Both the position numbers and the translations under genes were made by a program. Positions 1-8,500 of a stretch of 64,000 nucleotides of DNA are shown piece by piece. The notes under the pieces are model-generated. The model was not told the origin of the DNA, searched no databases, and saw only the letters and a program-made list of their open reading frames with translations. Origin of the DNA: Polyangiaceae bacterium (GTDB lineage Bacteria > Myxococcota_A > Polyangia > Polyangiales > Polyangiaceae); NCBI GenBank assembly GCA_015075635.1, contig JABTUA010000003.1:992001-1056000 (forward strand), given 5' to 3'. Position 1 is the first letter of the stretch, and every line of letters starts with the position of its first letter.

Positions 1-2
1 AG

Positions 3-161
3 AGCTTCACCAACTGCAAGGACTTCGCCGGGCTCACCCACGGCCGCGTGGACTTCGACGGCAAGACGAAGGGCGCGTGCGCGCCGAGCGGCGAGGCCAC
101 GTCGTCCGGATCGCTCACGCCCAAGGGCTCGGTGGTGGTGTGCTGTCGGGGGGCGCTCTGA
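3..161 (+). CDS. C-terminal end of an unknown protein (5' truncated by window)
   Basis: An open frame enters from the left edge and ends at TGA 159-161, giving the last 52 residues of a protein. The visible part has four Cys, including a CC pair near the end, and Gly/Ser/Thr-rich stretches. That fits the C-terminus of an exported protein. The start and any domain lie outside the window, so no function is offered. Confidence 0.5.
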   Translation, partial: SFTNCKDFAGLTHGRVDFDGKTKGACAPSGEATSSGSLTPKGSVVVCCRGAL

Positions 162-218
162 GGGCTGGTTTCCGGGCGGTTGGGCCGCCCCCAGCGTCCG
201 TGGCACACTGAACGCGTC

Positions 219-551
219 ATGCGCTGGCTGGTCCGCCGCGCCTCGCTGCTGCTCGCGCTGCTCTCCGGCTGCGCCGGTGACGGCGCGCCTGCCGGCCAGA
301 GCTCGGCAGACGCCGCGGCTCCGACGGATCCCGCCTGCTCGGAGTCCGCCGTGTTCTCTCGGTTGCTGGACGGCAGTTGCGTCACCGGCGCCGTCTGCGA
401 CATTCGCGTTCAGTTCCAGTGCGAGCCGGGAGTGAAGTACGTGACTGGTCTCCGGGAGTACGCCTGCTCTTGCCCGACCGGAGCCTGGGAGTGCACTTTC
501 ACTGGTGGCAGTCTCAGCCTCAATTCGTGCCCGGACGCCGGCGCCGACTGA
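219..551 (+). CDS. Small putative lipoprotein, Cys-rich
   Basis: This 110-residue protein starts at ATG 219, chosen because MRWLVRRASLLLALLSGC is a textbook lipoprotein signal (positive n-region, Leu/Ala core, LSGC lipobox). An in-frame start 39 bases upstream would only add a non-signal extension. The mature part has seven further Cys, suggesting disulfide bonds in the periplasm or at the outer membrane. I recognise no family. It lies 31 bases before another lipoprotein gene on the same strand, so the two may be co-transcribed. Confidence 0.7.
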   Translation: MRWLVRRASLLLALLSGCAGDGAPAGQSSADAAAPTDPACSESAVFSRLLDGSCVTGAVCDIRVQFQCEPGVKYVTGLREYACSCPTGAWECTFTGGSLSLNSCPDAGAD

Positions 552-582
552 TTCCGTCGCCGGATTCGAGTACCATCGAGGC

Positions 583-1236
583 ATGCGCGCGCTCGGCTTG
601 CTCGCTCTGGTGGTCGGTTGCGGTGGAGGTGACGACGGCGGCGGCGGGGCCGCGTCGAGCTACGGCGGGCACGACCTCGGGGGCCTGAGCGAGAGCTGCG
701 AGGGCGTCGCCGGCCTGACCGGGGATGCGCTGCTCGCCCAAAAGACCGACCAGGTCGCCGCGACGCTCGGCTACGTCACGGCGTCCGGGGACAAGGTCTC
801 GCCCACCGCGCTCACGCTCGATCTGACCTGGCCCGCCGCGCCGGTGGCCACCTGCTTCCCCGCTCACAACGAGGCCGCCGTGACCGCCGAGCCCCGCGTG
901 GGGATCCGAGGCGTGGGCATGCGCTTCGTCACCGCGGACGGCAAGTTCGACGAGACCCTCGACGCCACCGCCTGGCTGACGTCGACGAGCGGAGTGCCGA
1001 GCTTTCCGCTGGTGGTCGGCGTGACCACGCGGAGCGCCTTGAAGGGAAGCTGGGAGCCTTTCCCCGACTACGGAGCCGCCGGCAGCACCCTCGCCTTCGT
1101 GAACCGCCTGACCGGCGCGACCTCCGCGCAGAGCGGCGGCAACATCAACATGACCGCGGCGACGCTCGACGAGCTCCGCGCCGGCGTGTTCCGGTCGGGC
1201 TTCGCGATGGCGCTCTGGCCCGTGGCGAATCCCTGA
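583..1236 (+). CDS. Putative lipoprotein with Gly-rich linker
   Basis: This 217-residue protein starts at ATG 583, with signal MRALGLLALVVGCGGG (lipobox VVGC) followed by an Asp/Gly linker of the kind used here for surface lipoproteins. The rest is a single beta-rich-looking domain with few Cys and no recognised motif. It starts 31 bases after the preceding lipoprotein gene and is probably in the same transcript. The function is unknown. Confidence 0.75.
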   Translation: MRALGLLALVVGCGGGDDGGGGAASSYGGHDLGGLSESCEGVAGLTGDALLAQKTDQVAATLGYVTASGDKVSPTALTLDLTWPAAPVATCFPAHNEAAVTAEPRVGIRGVGMRFVTADGKFDETLDATAWLTSTSGVPSFPLVVGVTTRSALKGSWEPFPDYGAAGSTLAFVNRLTGATSAQSGGNINMTAATLDELRAGVFRSGFAMALWPVANP

Positions 1237-1275
1237 CCCGGCCTGCGCTGCATCGAGCGATGCGCGGTCGGCGAG

Positions 1276-1683
1276 TTACAGCCCGCAGGCCGACTTGTCG
1301 ACGGTCACTTCTTCGAGCGCGCCGCTCGTTTCGAGCGTGAACTTCGTGCAGGTCGAGCCGTCGGTGGCGTGCCAGATCTTCTTGCCGCCCTCTTCCTTCT
1401 GAGGCTTCCCGACCTTGGCCTCGAACGCCGCGATCTTCTTGTCCATCGGGTCGTTCATCTTCTTCATGTCGTTGAGCTCGGCCTCGTAGGCCGCCTGCAC
1501 GTCCTTGGTCTTGAGCGTGACGGCAGCGGCCCCGCCGCCCCTTGCCGCTGCGGACGCTGCGGACGCCGAGCCCGCCGGCGCGCTGCCGCTCGCTTCCTTG
1601 TTGCAGCCGCACAAACCCGTCAGAGCCACACTGAACACGACGCCCACTGCAAGGCGAACGCGCATTCCGATTGCCGTCTTCAT
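1276..1683 (-). CDS. Putative lipoprotein
   Basis: This 135-residue protein has signal peptide and lipobox ending LTGLCGC. An Ala/Ser/Gly linker follows, then a Lys-rich segment (about residues 55-95) that could be helical or coiled, then a short domain with two Cys that could pair. ATG at the second Met (residue 7) is an equally good start. It is convergent with the preceding lipoprotein gene across 39 bases. I recognise no family. Confidence 0.7.
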   Translation of the reverse strand: MKTAIGMRVRLAVGVVFSVALTGLCGCNKEASGSAPAGSASAASAAARGGGAAAVTLKTKDVQAAYEAELNDMKKMNDPMDKKIAAFEAKVGKPQKEEGGKKIWHATDGSTCTKFTLETSGALEEVTVDKSACGL

Positions 1684-1860
1684 GTTTCGCCCCCTTTCCG
1701 AGCGCCACCATCGTGCGCAGCGCGACGGGATGCAAGCCCGATTTCTCTCGTGGCCGTTCGCGTCGAGCCGCGCTCGGGCGGCTCCGTGGGGAGCGCGCTC
1801 GGCTCGGGGGCGTTCGTGGCCATGGGTCGCGCAGAATGGCTGCAGATTCGGGGGCCTGAC

Positions 1861-2157
1861 TCAGCGCCCGACGAGCACGCCGAACACTCCGCTTCGGGTG
1901 ATCCAACCGTTCAGGCCGCCGCGGTTGTTCCCGATCAGGTAGCGTTCGCCTTGCACGGCGTGGATCAGGTGCAGGTACTCCTGGCCGCGCACGCGGCAGA
2001 GGACGATGTCGCCGCTGGTCAAGGCGCGGTCGCCGAGCGGGGCGACCGTCACGCGCTGCCCGCTCTCGATCAGACCGCGCATGCTGCCGCCACGCGGGCA
2101 GAAGCTCAGCGTCTCGCCCGCCCGGAGCCGCGCGATGTAGCCGCTGGCCCAGCCCAT
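1861..2157 (-). CDS. S24/S26 (signal peptidase/LexA-like) fold protein, catalytic Lys not evident
   Basis: This 98-residue protein starts at ATG 2157, overlapping the tatD stop by one base (TGATG), so it is translationally coupled. Residues 20-28 read CPRGGSMRG, the Ser-Met motif at the active serine (Ser25) of S26 peptidases. Residues 49-52 (GDIV) and 76-78 (GNN) match later conserved blocks. The segment where the general-base Lys normally sits reads YLHLIHAV, with His/Leu and no Lys. It also has no membrane anchor. It may be a soluble maturation protease like those of small S26 families, or an inactive relative. Confidence 0.6.
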   Translation of the reverse strand: MGWASGYIARLRAGETLSFCPRGGSMRGLIESGQRVTVAPLGDRALTSGDIVLCRVRGQEYLHLIHAVQGERYLIGNNRGGLNGWITRSGVFGVLVGR

Positions 2158-2978
2158 CACGCCACCTCCGGACTCTCGAGGCGGAAGAAGCGCCGAGCCG
2201 TCGCGGTCGAGGACTCGGCCACGGCCGACTCGCTCCGGCCCGTGACGGCGGCGACCGCCGCGAGCACCAGCGGAAGAAACGCGGGCTCGTTGCGGCGGCC
2301 CGCGCTTCTGGGCGCGCCACGCGGCAACAGGAACGGCGCGTCGGTCTCCAGCATCAGGCGGTCGGGTGGGAAACGCGGTGCCGCGCGTCTCAGAGCGCCG
2401 CCGCGGCGCTCGTCGCTGATCCAGCCGGTGATGCCGATGTGGCAGTCGAGCTCCAGGTAGCGCTCGAGCTCGGCCTCGTCGCCGGTGAAGCAGTGCACGA
2501 CCGCGCCCCCGAGCGCGGGCCGGTGCTCGCGCAGGATGGAGACGAAGTCGTCGTGTGCGGCGCGCTCGTGCAGGAACACGGGCAGCCCGAGCTCGACCGC
2601 GAGCCCGAGCTGCGCGGCGAACGCGCGCCGCTGCGTGTCCCTCGGCGAGAAGTCTCGATCGTAGTCGAGGCCGCACTCGCCGATGGCGACCACGACGCGC
2701 CGGCCGGCCAGGTCGCGGACGGCTGCCAGCTCGCGCAGCGTCGCCGGCGCCTCGCGATCGAAGCTCCGCGCGTCGTGCGGGTGGACGCCGGCGGTCGCGC
2801 TCAGATCCGAGTGCGCGCGGGCGAGATCCACGGCGGCGCGGCTGCCGGGCACGCTGGTGCCCGTCAGGATCTGGTGCACGACGCCGGCCGCCCGGGCCCG
2901 CGCCAGCACGGCCTCGCGGTCCCGAGCGAACTGCCGGTGCGTGAGGTTCACGCCGATCTCGATCAGCTCGTTCATCAT
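2157..2978 (-). CDS. tatD: TatD-family metal-dependent DNase
   Basis: This 273-residue protein is TatD-like along its whole length. The N-terminus IGVNLTHRQFARD closely follows the E. coli TatD pattern. Further on are AGVHPHDAR, AIGECGLDYDR, HCFTGD and LETDAPFL, which carry the His, Glu and Asp ligands of the TIM-barrel metal site. The family has 3'-5' exonuclease activity on DNA and a role in oxidative DNA repair. The start overlaps the stop of the upstream gene (MM at 2978 or 2975), and the stop overlaps the next start, so the three genes form a coupled operon. Confidence 0.92.
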   Translation of the reverse strand: MMNELIEIGVNLTHRQFARDREAVLARARAAGVVHQILTGTSVPGSRAAVDLARAHSDLSATAGVHPHDARSFDREAPATLRELAAVRDLAGRRVVVAIGECGLDYDRDFSPRDTQRRAFAAQLGLAVELGLPVFLHERAAHDDFVSILREHRPALGGAVVHCFTGDEAELERYLELDCHIGITGWISDERRGGALRRAAPRFPPDRLMLETDAPFLLPRGAPRSAGRRNEPAFLPLVLAAVAAVTGRSESAVAESSTATARRFFRLESPEVA

Positions 2979-3391
2979 CGCGCCTCCGCGCTGGCCACGG
3001 CTGGGGACGGGAGCGCGTACTCGGGGTAGAGCGCCGCCACGATCAGGTCGCGGTAGACCTCGGGCGCCCAGGCGATGCGTTGCAGCATGTTGCTCCTCGG
3101 GATTGGAACGTAGACCCATTGCGTGTCGGGCACGGAGCCCGCGCGCGGTCGCACCGTGCGGTGCAGGCGCCCACGCGTCCAGGCGAGGAGCACCAGACAC
3201 TCGGTGGTGCGTCTGCGGAGCAGCAAGAGCTCCTGCTGCACCTCGGCCATGGGCTCGGTCCAGCGCTGGCGCAGGCGCCGTTTCAGGGTGAGGCTCTGGG
3301 CAACCAGAGCACGGATGTCGGCGCGCAGGCGCGCGCGATCGACGCAAGCGGGCGTCGGGTTCGTAGATGGAGTCGTATTGTCTGAGCTCAT
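2975..3391 (-). CDS. Hypothetical protein, first gene of the tatD operon
   Basis: This 138-residue protein starts at ATG 3391, preceded by a purine-rich AGAAAGAGA ribosome site. A start 93 bases upstream would add an implausible Pro/Arg extension. It has no signal peptide. The middle is rich in Arg and Leu (residues about 25-65) and likely helical; the C-terminus has a YVPIPRSNM segment and aromatic residues. It ends overlapping the tatD start. Family and function are unknown; coupling suggests a nucleic-acid-related role, which is inference only. Confidence 0.65.
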   Translation of the reverse strand: MSSDNTTPSTNPTPACVDRARLRADIRALVAQSLTLKRRLRQRWTEPMAEVQQELLLLRRRTTECLVLLAWTRGRLHRTVRPRAGSVPDTQWVYVPIPRSNMLQRIAWAPEVYRDLIVAALYPEYALPSPAVASAEAR

Positions 3392-3517
3392 TGTCTCTTT
3401 CTCATGGGGCAAAAGGTCTGGGGGAGATCGCGGGCGCGGGCGCGGGCGTGCTCGCGGCTCGGAGGCCCGCGCGTCGAACGGCACGCCCGTGTCCGGCGTG
3501 CGCGACGGCGACCTCGG

Positions 3518-3590
3518 TTGCGGGGGCTCGGATCGAACGAGCGTCTCCGGGAGGCTATCCCGGCGTAGGGGCCACTCCTACTACCCCGCT
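3518..3590 (-). tRNA. tRNA-like cloverleaf, identity unclear
   Basis: On the minus strand 73 bases fold as a cloverleaf. The acceptor is GCGGGG/CCCCGC (6 pairs plus an A-A mismatch at 1-72). The D arm is GTAGG/CCTAC, the anticodon arm CCGGG/CCCGG with loop ATAGCCT, a 4-base variable region follows, and the T arm is GCTCG/CGAGC with the canonical loop TTCGATC. The base after the acceptor is A; CCA is not encoded. The D loop lacks A14, position 37 is a pyrimidine, and the anticodon by position (AGC) is unusual for bacteria. It could be a divergent tRNA, a decayed one, or a tRNA-like regulatory RNA. Confidence 0.4.
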
Positions 3591-3829
3591 CTGCACGCGC
3601 GAGAGCGCGCACGCACGCGACGAGCGTAGCGGACGCGGGGCACGTGTGAACCGCGAATCGAGCGCCCGGGCTCATCGCGAAGGGGGTCGCGGCGCACCGG
3701 GTTTTCTCTGGAAATCTAGCTGAATTCTGCGGTCTAAGAGCCTGTCACTTCCAATCGCTGGATGAGCCCATGTTAGGCGCCCAGGTGGCTTCGGTCAAGG
3801 CAGCCCGCTCGAGATTGGCGAGGGTCGAG
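3591..3829. other. Gene-free stretch
   Basis: Together with the tRNA-like element this belongs to a 438-base gap between two minus-strand genes. Apart from the cloverleaf I see no supported reading frame, no clear inverted repeat with a T-run and no obvious promoter. It presumably contains the promoter of the minus-strand tatD operon. Confidence 0.5.
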
Positions 3830-4420
3830 TCAGAAACACTCCGGCTTCGGCACCTTCACGCGCCCCGTGTAGGTGAACGGCGGGTCGCAGGGATCCTTGG
3901 GCTTGGCTCCGGCGGGCACCTTCACACCGGGCTTCGCAGTCGCGGTCGCGCTCGTGGTCGCGAGCGGAGCAGGCTCAGCCGGTGCGCTCGGTGAAATTGG
4001 CGGATCGACCGCTGCCGTGGGCAGTGCGCTCGGCGTCGTCACTGCGGCGGCGGGTCCGATCGCGCTCGCGGGGGTTGTCTCCGCGCCTCTCCCTCGGGCC
4101 GCGAGCACCACCAGCACTATGGCGCAGAACAGGACCGCTCCGAGGAGCGAGCCGCCTAGCGCCAGCCACAGGCGGTCGCGGGGCTTCGCCGGCTCCTCGG
4201 GCGAGGAGCGCATCGCCGTCATGTCACTGGTGACGAGCGAGGTGCTCTCGGGGGCGTCGCTGTGCTCGGTCGAGACGGCGGTCGCTGCGCTGCGTGAGGA
4301 GACCGGTGCCGAGCGAGGCTCCGGGAGCGTCTGATCGCCGGCCTCGATGCGAGCCACGCGCTCGGCGCGCTCGGCTTGCGTCTGGCCCGCCACCCGCTCC
4401 ACCCACTCGGCGACCGCGCG
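3830..4420 (-). pseudogene. Displaced C-terminal part of the adjacent Ser/Thr kinase (linker, TM helix, periplasmic tail)
   Basis: This segment is in the same frame as the kinase and directly follows its TAG stop (4421-4423). It begins RAVAEWVERVAGQTQAER, the helical segment that normally follows the PASxR junction in myxobacterial kinases. Then come an acidic/Pro linker, a strong membrane segment (LWLALGGSLLGAVLFCAIVL), a Pro/Ala/Thr-rich periplasmic stretch and a C-terminal DPCDPPFT...PKPECF motif. A GTG at 4402 could in principle restart translation, but I see no good ribosome site. It is either lost by nonsense mutation, reached by readthrough, or restored if the TAG is a sequencing error. 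Confidence 0.6.
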
Positions 4421-5320
4421 CTACGAGGCCGGCGAGAGCGCATGCTCCACCGCCAGCGCGAAGTCCCGCGCCGACTGGAATCGCCGCGACGGGTCGACCG
4501 CGATGGCCTGCATGACCACGGCGTCGAGCTCCGCCGGCACCTCGGCCGCGAGCTCGCGCACCGAGTGCTTCGCCCCGGCGCTCACCAGCTGGAAGGTATG
4601 GGCGTCGTTCGCGCCCTGGAACAGCCGGCGCCCCGTCAAGAGCTCCCAGGCCATCACGCCGGTGGAGTAGACGTCGGTGCGGCGATCCACCTCCGCGCCC
4701 GTGATCTGCTCCGGCGACATGTACGCCGCCTTGCCCTTGACCTCGCCGGCGCGGGTCGTGGCCAGGCGTTCCGCCGCGTGAGCGATGCCGAAGTCGAGGA
4801 CCCGCGCGAGGCCATCGGCGCCCACCATCACGTTCTGCGGCGAGACGTCGCGGTGCACGATCGAGAGCGGGGCGCCGGTCTCGCTCTTGGCCTCGTGGGC
4901 GGCGTGCAGGCCCGTCAACGCGCCCACCAAGATCGCGCTGGCGATGTCCAGCGGGATGCGCCGCCCCGCCAGCGCCTCCGTGCGCGAGAGGGCTGACAGC
5001 GACTCGCCCGCCACGTAATCGAGCACGATGAAGAGCTCGGTGGGCAGCGACACCACGTCGAGGATCGGCACGACGTTCGGGTGTCGGACCCGCGCGGCGA
5101 GCCGAGCCTCGTCGAGGAACATCGACACGAACTCCGGCTCGAGCGCCAGGTGCGGGTGCAAGCGCTTGATGGCGACGATGCGCGAGAAGCCCACCGGCCC
5201 CACCATGCGCCCGAGGTGCACCTGGGCCATGCCGCCCTGGGCGATGGACTCGAACAGGAGGTAGCGACCGACGCGCTCCGGCTCGGCTCTGGCAGGGGGC
5301 AGCGTCGCCGAGCTACTCAC
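4421..5320 (-). CDS. Eukaryote-like Ser/Thr protein kinase, cut by in-frame TAG
   Basis: This 299-residue kinase starts at GTG 5320, with GAGGTG nine bases upstream. It has Lys52 in VAIKRL, catalytic HRDVSPQN (Asp158), DFG at 176-178 and MSPEQ in the activation segment. The Gly loop is degenerate (AQGGMAQVHLG). The reading frame ends at TAG 4421-4423 just after the catalytic domain, while the juxtamembrane, membrane and periplasmic parts continue in frame. The truncated product would be a soluble kinase with no sensor. It is transcribed divergently from the cell-wall locus, with a 230-base gap. Confidence 0.85.
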   Translation of the reverse strand: MSSSATLPPARAEPERVGRYLLFESIAQGGMAQVHLGRMVGPVGFSRIVAIKRLHPHLALEPEFVSMFLDEARLAARVRHPNVVPILDVVSLPTELFIVLDYVAGESLSALSRTEALAGRRIPLDIASAILVGALTGLHAAHEAKSETGAPLSIVHRDVSPQNVMVGADGLARVLDFGIAHAAERLATTRAGEVKGKAAYMSPEQITGAEVDRRTDVYSTGVMAWELLTGRRLFQGANDAHTFQLVSAGAKHSVRELAAEVPAELDAVVMQAIAVDPSRRFQSARDFALAVEHALSPAS

Positions 5321-5387
5321 GCTCGCACCTCGAAGGCACCGACCCGAGCTTAGCACCCTCGCCCCCCGGCCGGGTCCGGTGTCGGAG

Positions 5388-5405
5388 GACATGTCAGACA
5401 CTGTC
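5388..5405. promoter_or_regulatory. Nested palindromes of GACA/TGTC half-sites
   Basis: Between the divergent kinase and the peptidoglycan-hydrolase ORF the sequence reads GACATGTC, TGTCAGACA and GACACTGTC as overlapping palindromes, that is four alternating GACA/TGTC half-sites in 18 bases. The location in a 230-base divergent intergenic region fits an operator. The binding protein is unknown. Confidence 0.35.
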
Positions 5406-5550
5406 AACGCCGAATACAGCGGTAAAAATGCTGATTTCGACGTTGGCCGTGTCAGCGAGAGGACGCGCCCCGGGTGGGAAAACCAGCGCAATTGCCGCCA
5501 CTGTCGTTGGAACGGCACCTGCAATCCCACCTGCCCGGAGGTCTGTCGTC

Positions 5551-8500
5551 ATGTTGCGTCACCGGCTCGCCGTGCTGTCTCGCTGGTTCTTGGGACTGAG
5601 CCTGATCGTCGTGGCGACGCTCGCGGGTTGTGCCGTGCCGCTCGGCGGGGACGAGCACGAGGCCTGCGAGCTCGAGCCGCAGGCCATCGCCTCGACGCCC
5701 CAGGGCCTCGAGGAGGAAGAGGTCGGCACGGTGCAAGAGGAGCTCTCGAGCCACTCCTGCAAGATGTCCGGGGCCAAGGGCTACAGCTCGGGAAGTGCGT
5801 TCGACATCAAGGTCGTCACCGTGGACGGCAAGAAGGTCGAGTGGAAGACGGCCAACGCCTACCTGCGCATGGCCGAAGCGGCAGCCAAGGACGGCGTGCA
5901 GATCCGCATCGTGAGCGGGTTCCGCAGCAATGCGGAGCAGCAGTACCTGTACAGCTGCTACAAGAACTGCAGCTGCAACAGCTGCAACCTGGCCGCCCCT
6001 CCAGGCTACAGCAACCACCAGAGCGGGCACGCCCTCGACTTGAACACCAGCGCGGGCGGCGTCTACAACTGGCTGTCGAAGCACGGCGGCAAGTTTGGCT
6101 TCAAGCGCACCGTCCCGAGCGAGGCCTGGCACTGGGAGTGGTGGGGTGACGACGCGGGTGTGGGTCCCTGCAACGGTCCCACGCTCAAGGCCAAGGTCAC
6201 CAAGCGCTGGAGCAACGCCAAGCGCTACCGCGGCAAGAAGGCGCACTACGCCGTGTGCGCGGGCGAGGACTTCAAGTACAGCTTCACCTTCAAGAACAAG
6301 GGCACCGCGACCTGGCACGACGTGGACGGCCGCGGCAAGAAGGTGGGCAGCGACGTCTTCCTGGTCACGGCCAGCGGCAAGACGGACAAGCTCACGGGTC
6401 GGAAGCGCTTCTCGGTCGACCTCAACAAGAACGCGCACGTCCACGGGGACCGCAAGGCCAAGGACTGCAGCAGCAAGAACGGCTGCCGGCGCACTACCTT
6501 CATCAAGGGCGCCATCGAGGCGACCGCGCCGAAGAAGCCGGGCGTCTACACCACGCGCTGGCGCCTGCGCGACTACAGCAAGGCCTGGGGCAAGAAGTCG
6601 AAGGGCTTCGGGCCGAAGGTGGAGCTCAAGTTCAAGGTCGTGAGCTGCGAGCAGCCCAAGGCCGAGTGCGGGTGCCGCGTATGGTGCACCGACGGCAAGA
6701 GCCAGAAGCTCTCGGCCAGCATCTCGACCGCGGCGATGTGCAAGGCCGTCGGTGACACGGCGTGCAAGCCGGCCGCCTACCTGGATCACAGCTTCCAGGC
6801 CTGCGCGAGCACGGGCACCGGCGGGAGCGGAGGCAGCGCAGCCGGCGGGGCGGCGACCGGCGGCGGTAGCGACGAGCCGGAGCCTGGCGACGAATCGGCC
6901 GAGGGCGACGAGGCGAGCAGCGCTTCATCCGCCGACGAGTTGCCCGAGGCGGAGAGCAGCGCGAGCGACGAGGGCGACGAGAACGACGACAACGGTATCG
7001 AGTCCGCGGACGAGGAAGAGGACGGCGTCGGTACGGAAGAGCCCGACGACGCCGACTTCGAGGATGACGGCTACCCCGGCTACGACGAGACGGACGCGAC
7101 GACGGCGGAGGCAGCCGGCTGCTCGCTGTCGCGTCCGAACGGGGGCGCGCCGCTGGGGCTCGGGTTCCTGGGTGTGCTCGCGGCGACACTGCTCGTGCGC
7201 CGGCGCCGAGGCGCGCAGAGCCGTCGAGCTCCGCTGGCAGTCCTGGGCATGATTGCGCTGCTCTTCATCGGCTGCAGCGCCGACACGTCGGTGCCCGCCC
7301 GGCGCGCGACGCTCGAGGGCGACTCGCCGCTCGTGGGGCTCTTCCACGACGCGGAGACGGAGACCGGCGTTCCGGCGGAGATGCTGGCGACGCTGTCCTG
7401 GCTTCAGGCGCGCCTGAGCATGAATCTGACGGCGCCCGACGCCGAGTCCCACGGCGCGCCGCGGGAGCAAGGTTTGATGGCGATCGGGACCGGCGGCCTC
7501 AGAACGCTCGACGAGGTCGCCAACGCCGCGAGCCTCGCGCCGAGCGAGGTGGCGACGGACCCCCGCGCCAACGTGCGCGCCGCCGCGCGCTGGCTCGCCG
7601 CCGAGGCGAGGCGTCAGGGGCTCACTCCGGCGGCGGACCGTGACTGGGCGCCGGTCCTCCGGGCCTGGGGCGGTGACGACGTGTCTGCCGGCGTGCTGCG
7701 CCTGCTCTCCACTGGCTGGGAAGGCAGCGACGACGAGGGCCGCGGCGTGTCGGTCGGCGGCAGCGAAGCCGAGCTCGATCCGGAGCAGAGCGGAATCGGC
7801 AGCGTGCAGCAGGGGCTCGGCTACCCGGGTGGCAAGTGGAGCCCCGCGGCTCCTGGCAACTACACCAACGCCAGTCGCGGCGCCTCGCAGATCAACTACG
7901 TCGTGATCCACACCATCCAGGGCTCCTACGCCGGCGCCATCAGCTGGTTCAAGAACCCTTCCGCCAAGGTCAGCTCGCACTACGTGGTGCGCTCGCACGA
8001 CGGCGCGGTCACGCAGATGGTGGACGACCGCGACATCGCCTGGCACGACGGCTGCTTCAACACCAACTCCATCGGCATCGAGCACGAGGGGTTCGTGAGC
8101 GCTCCGGGCAAGTGGTACACGGAGGAGATGTACCGGTCGAGCGCCCGCCTCACGGCGTGGCTCTCCGACAAGTACGGCATCCCGAAGGATCGCAAGCACA
8201 TCCTCGGTCACGCCGAGACGCCGGACTGCAGCGATCACACCGACCCGGGCTCCGGCTGGAACTGGGGCCTCTACATGAAGCTCGTGAAGAACGGCGGCAA
8301 GCTCGAGACGCTGAAGGCCAAGAGCGTCAAGAAGTGGAGCAACGCCCGGCGCTATCGCGGCAAGAACGCGGACTACGTGGCCTGCGCCGGCGACGACGTG
8401 AAGCTGTCGTTCACTTTCAAGAACGTCGGGAGCGCCATCTGGCACGACATCGAGGGCCGGGGCACGAAGGTCGGCAGCGACGTCTTCCTGGTGACGACGA

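Noticed and set aside
3518..3590. The tRNA-like element as an amber suppressor explaining the TAG in the nearby kinase
   Set aside because: The anticodon loop reads ATAGCCT; the positional anticodon is AGC, not CTA, so it would not read UAG.
5452..6789. A 445-codon minus-strand frame
   Set aside because: It is antisense to the M15 domain and first module; no signal, no domain and no ribosome site.
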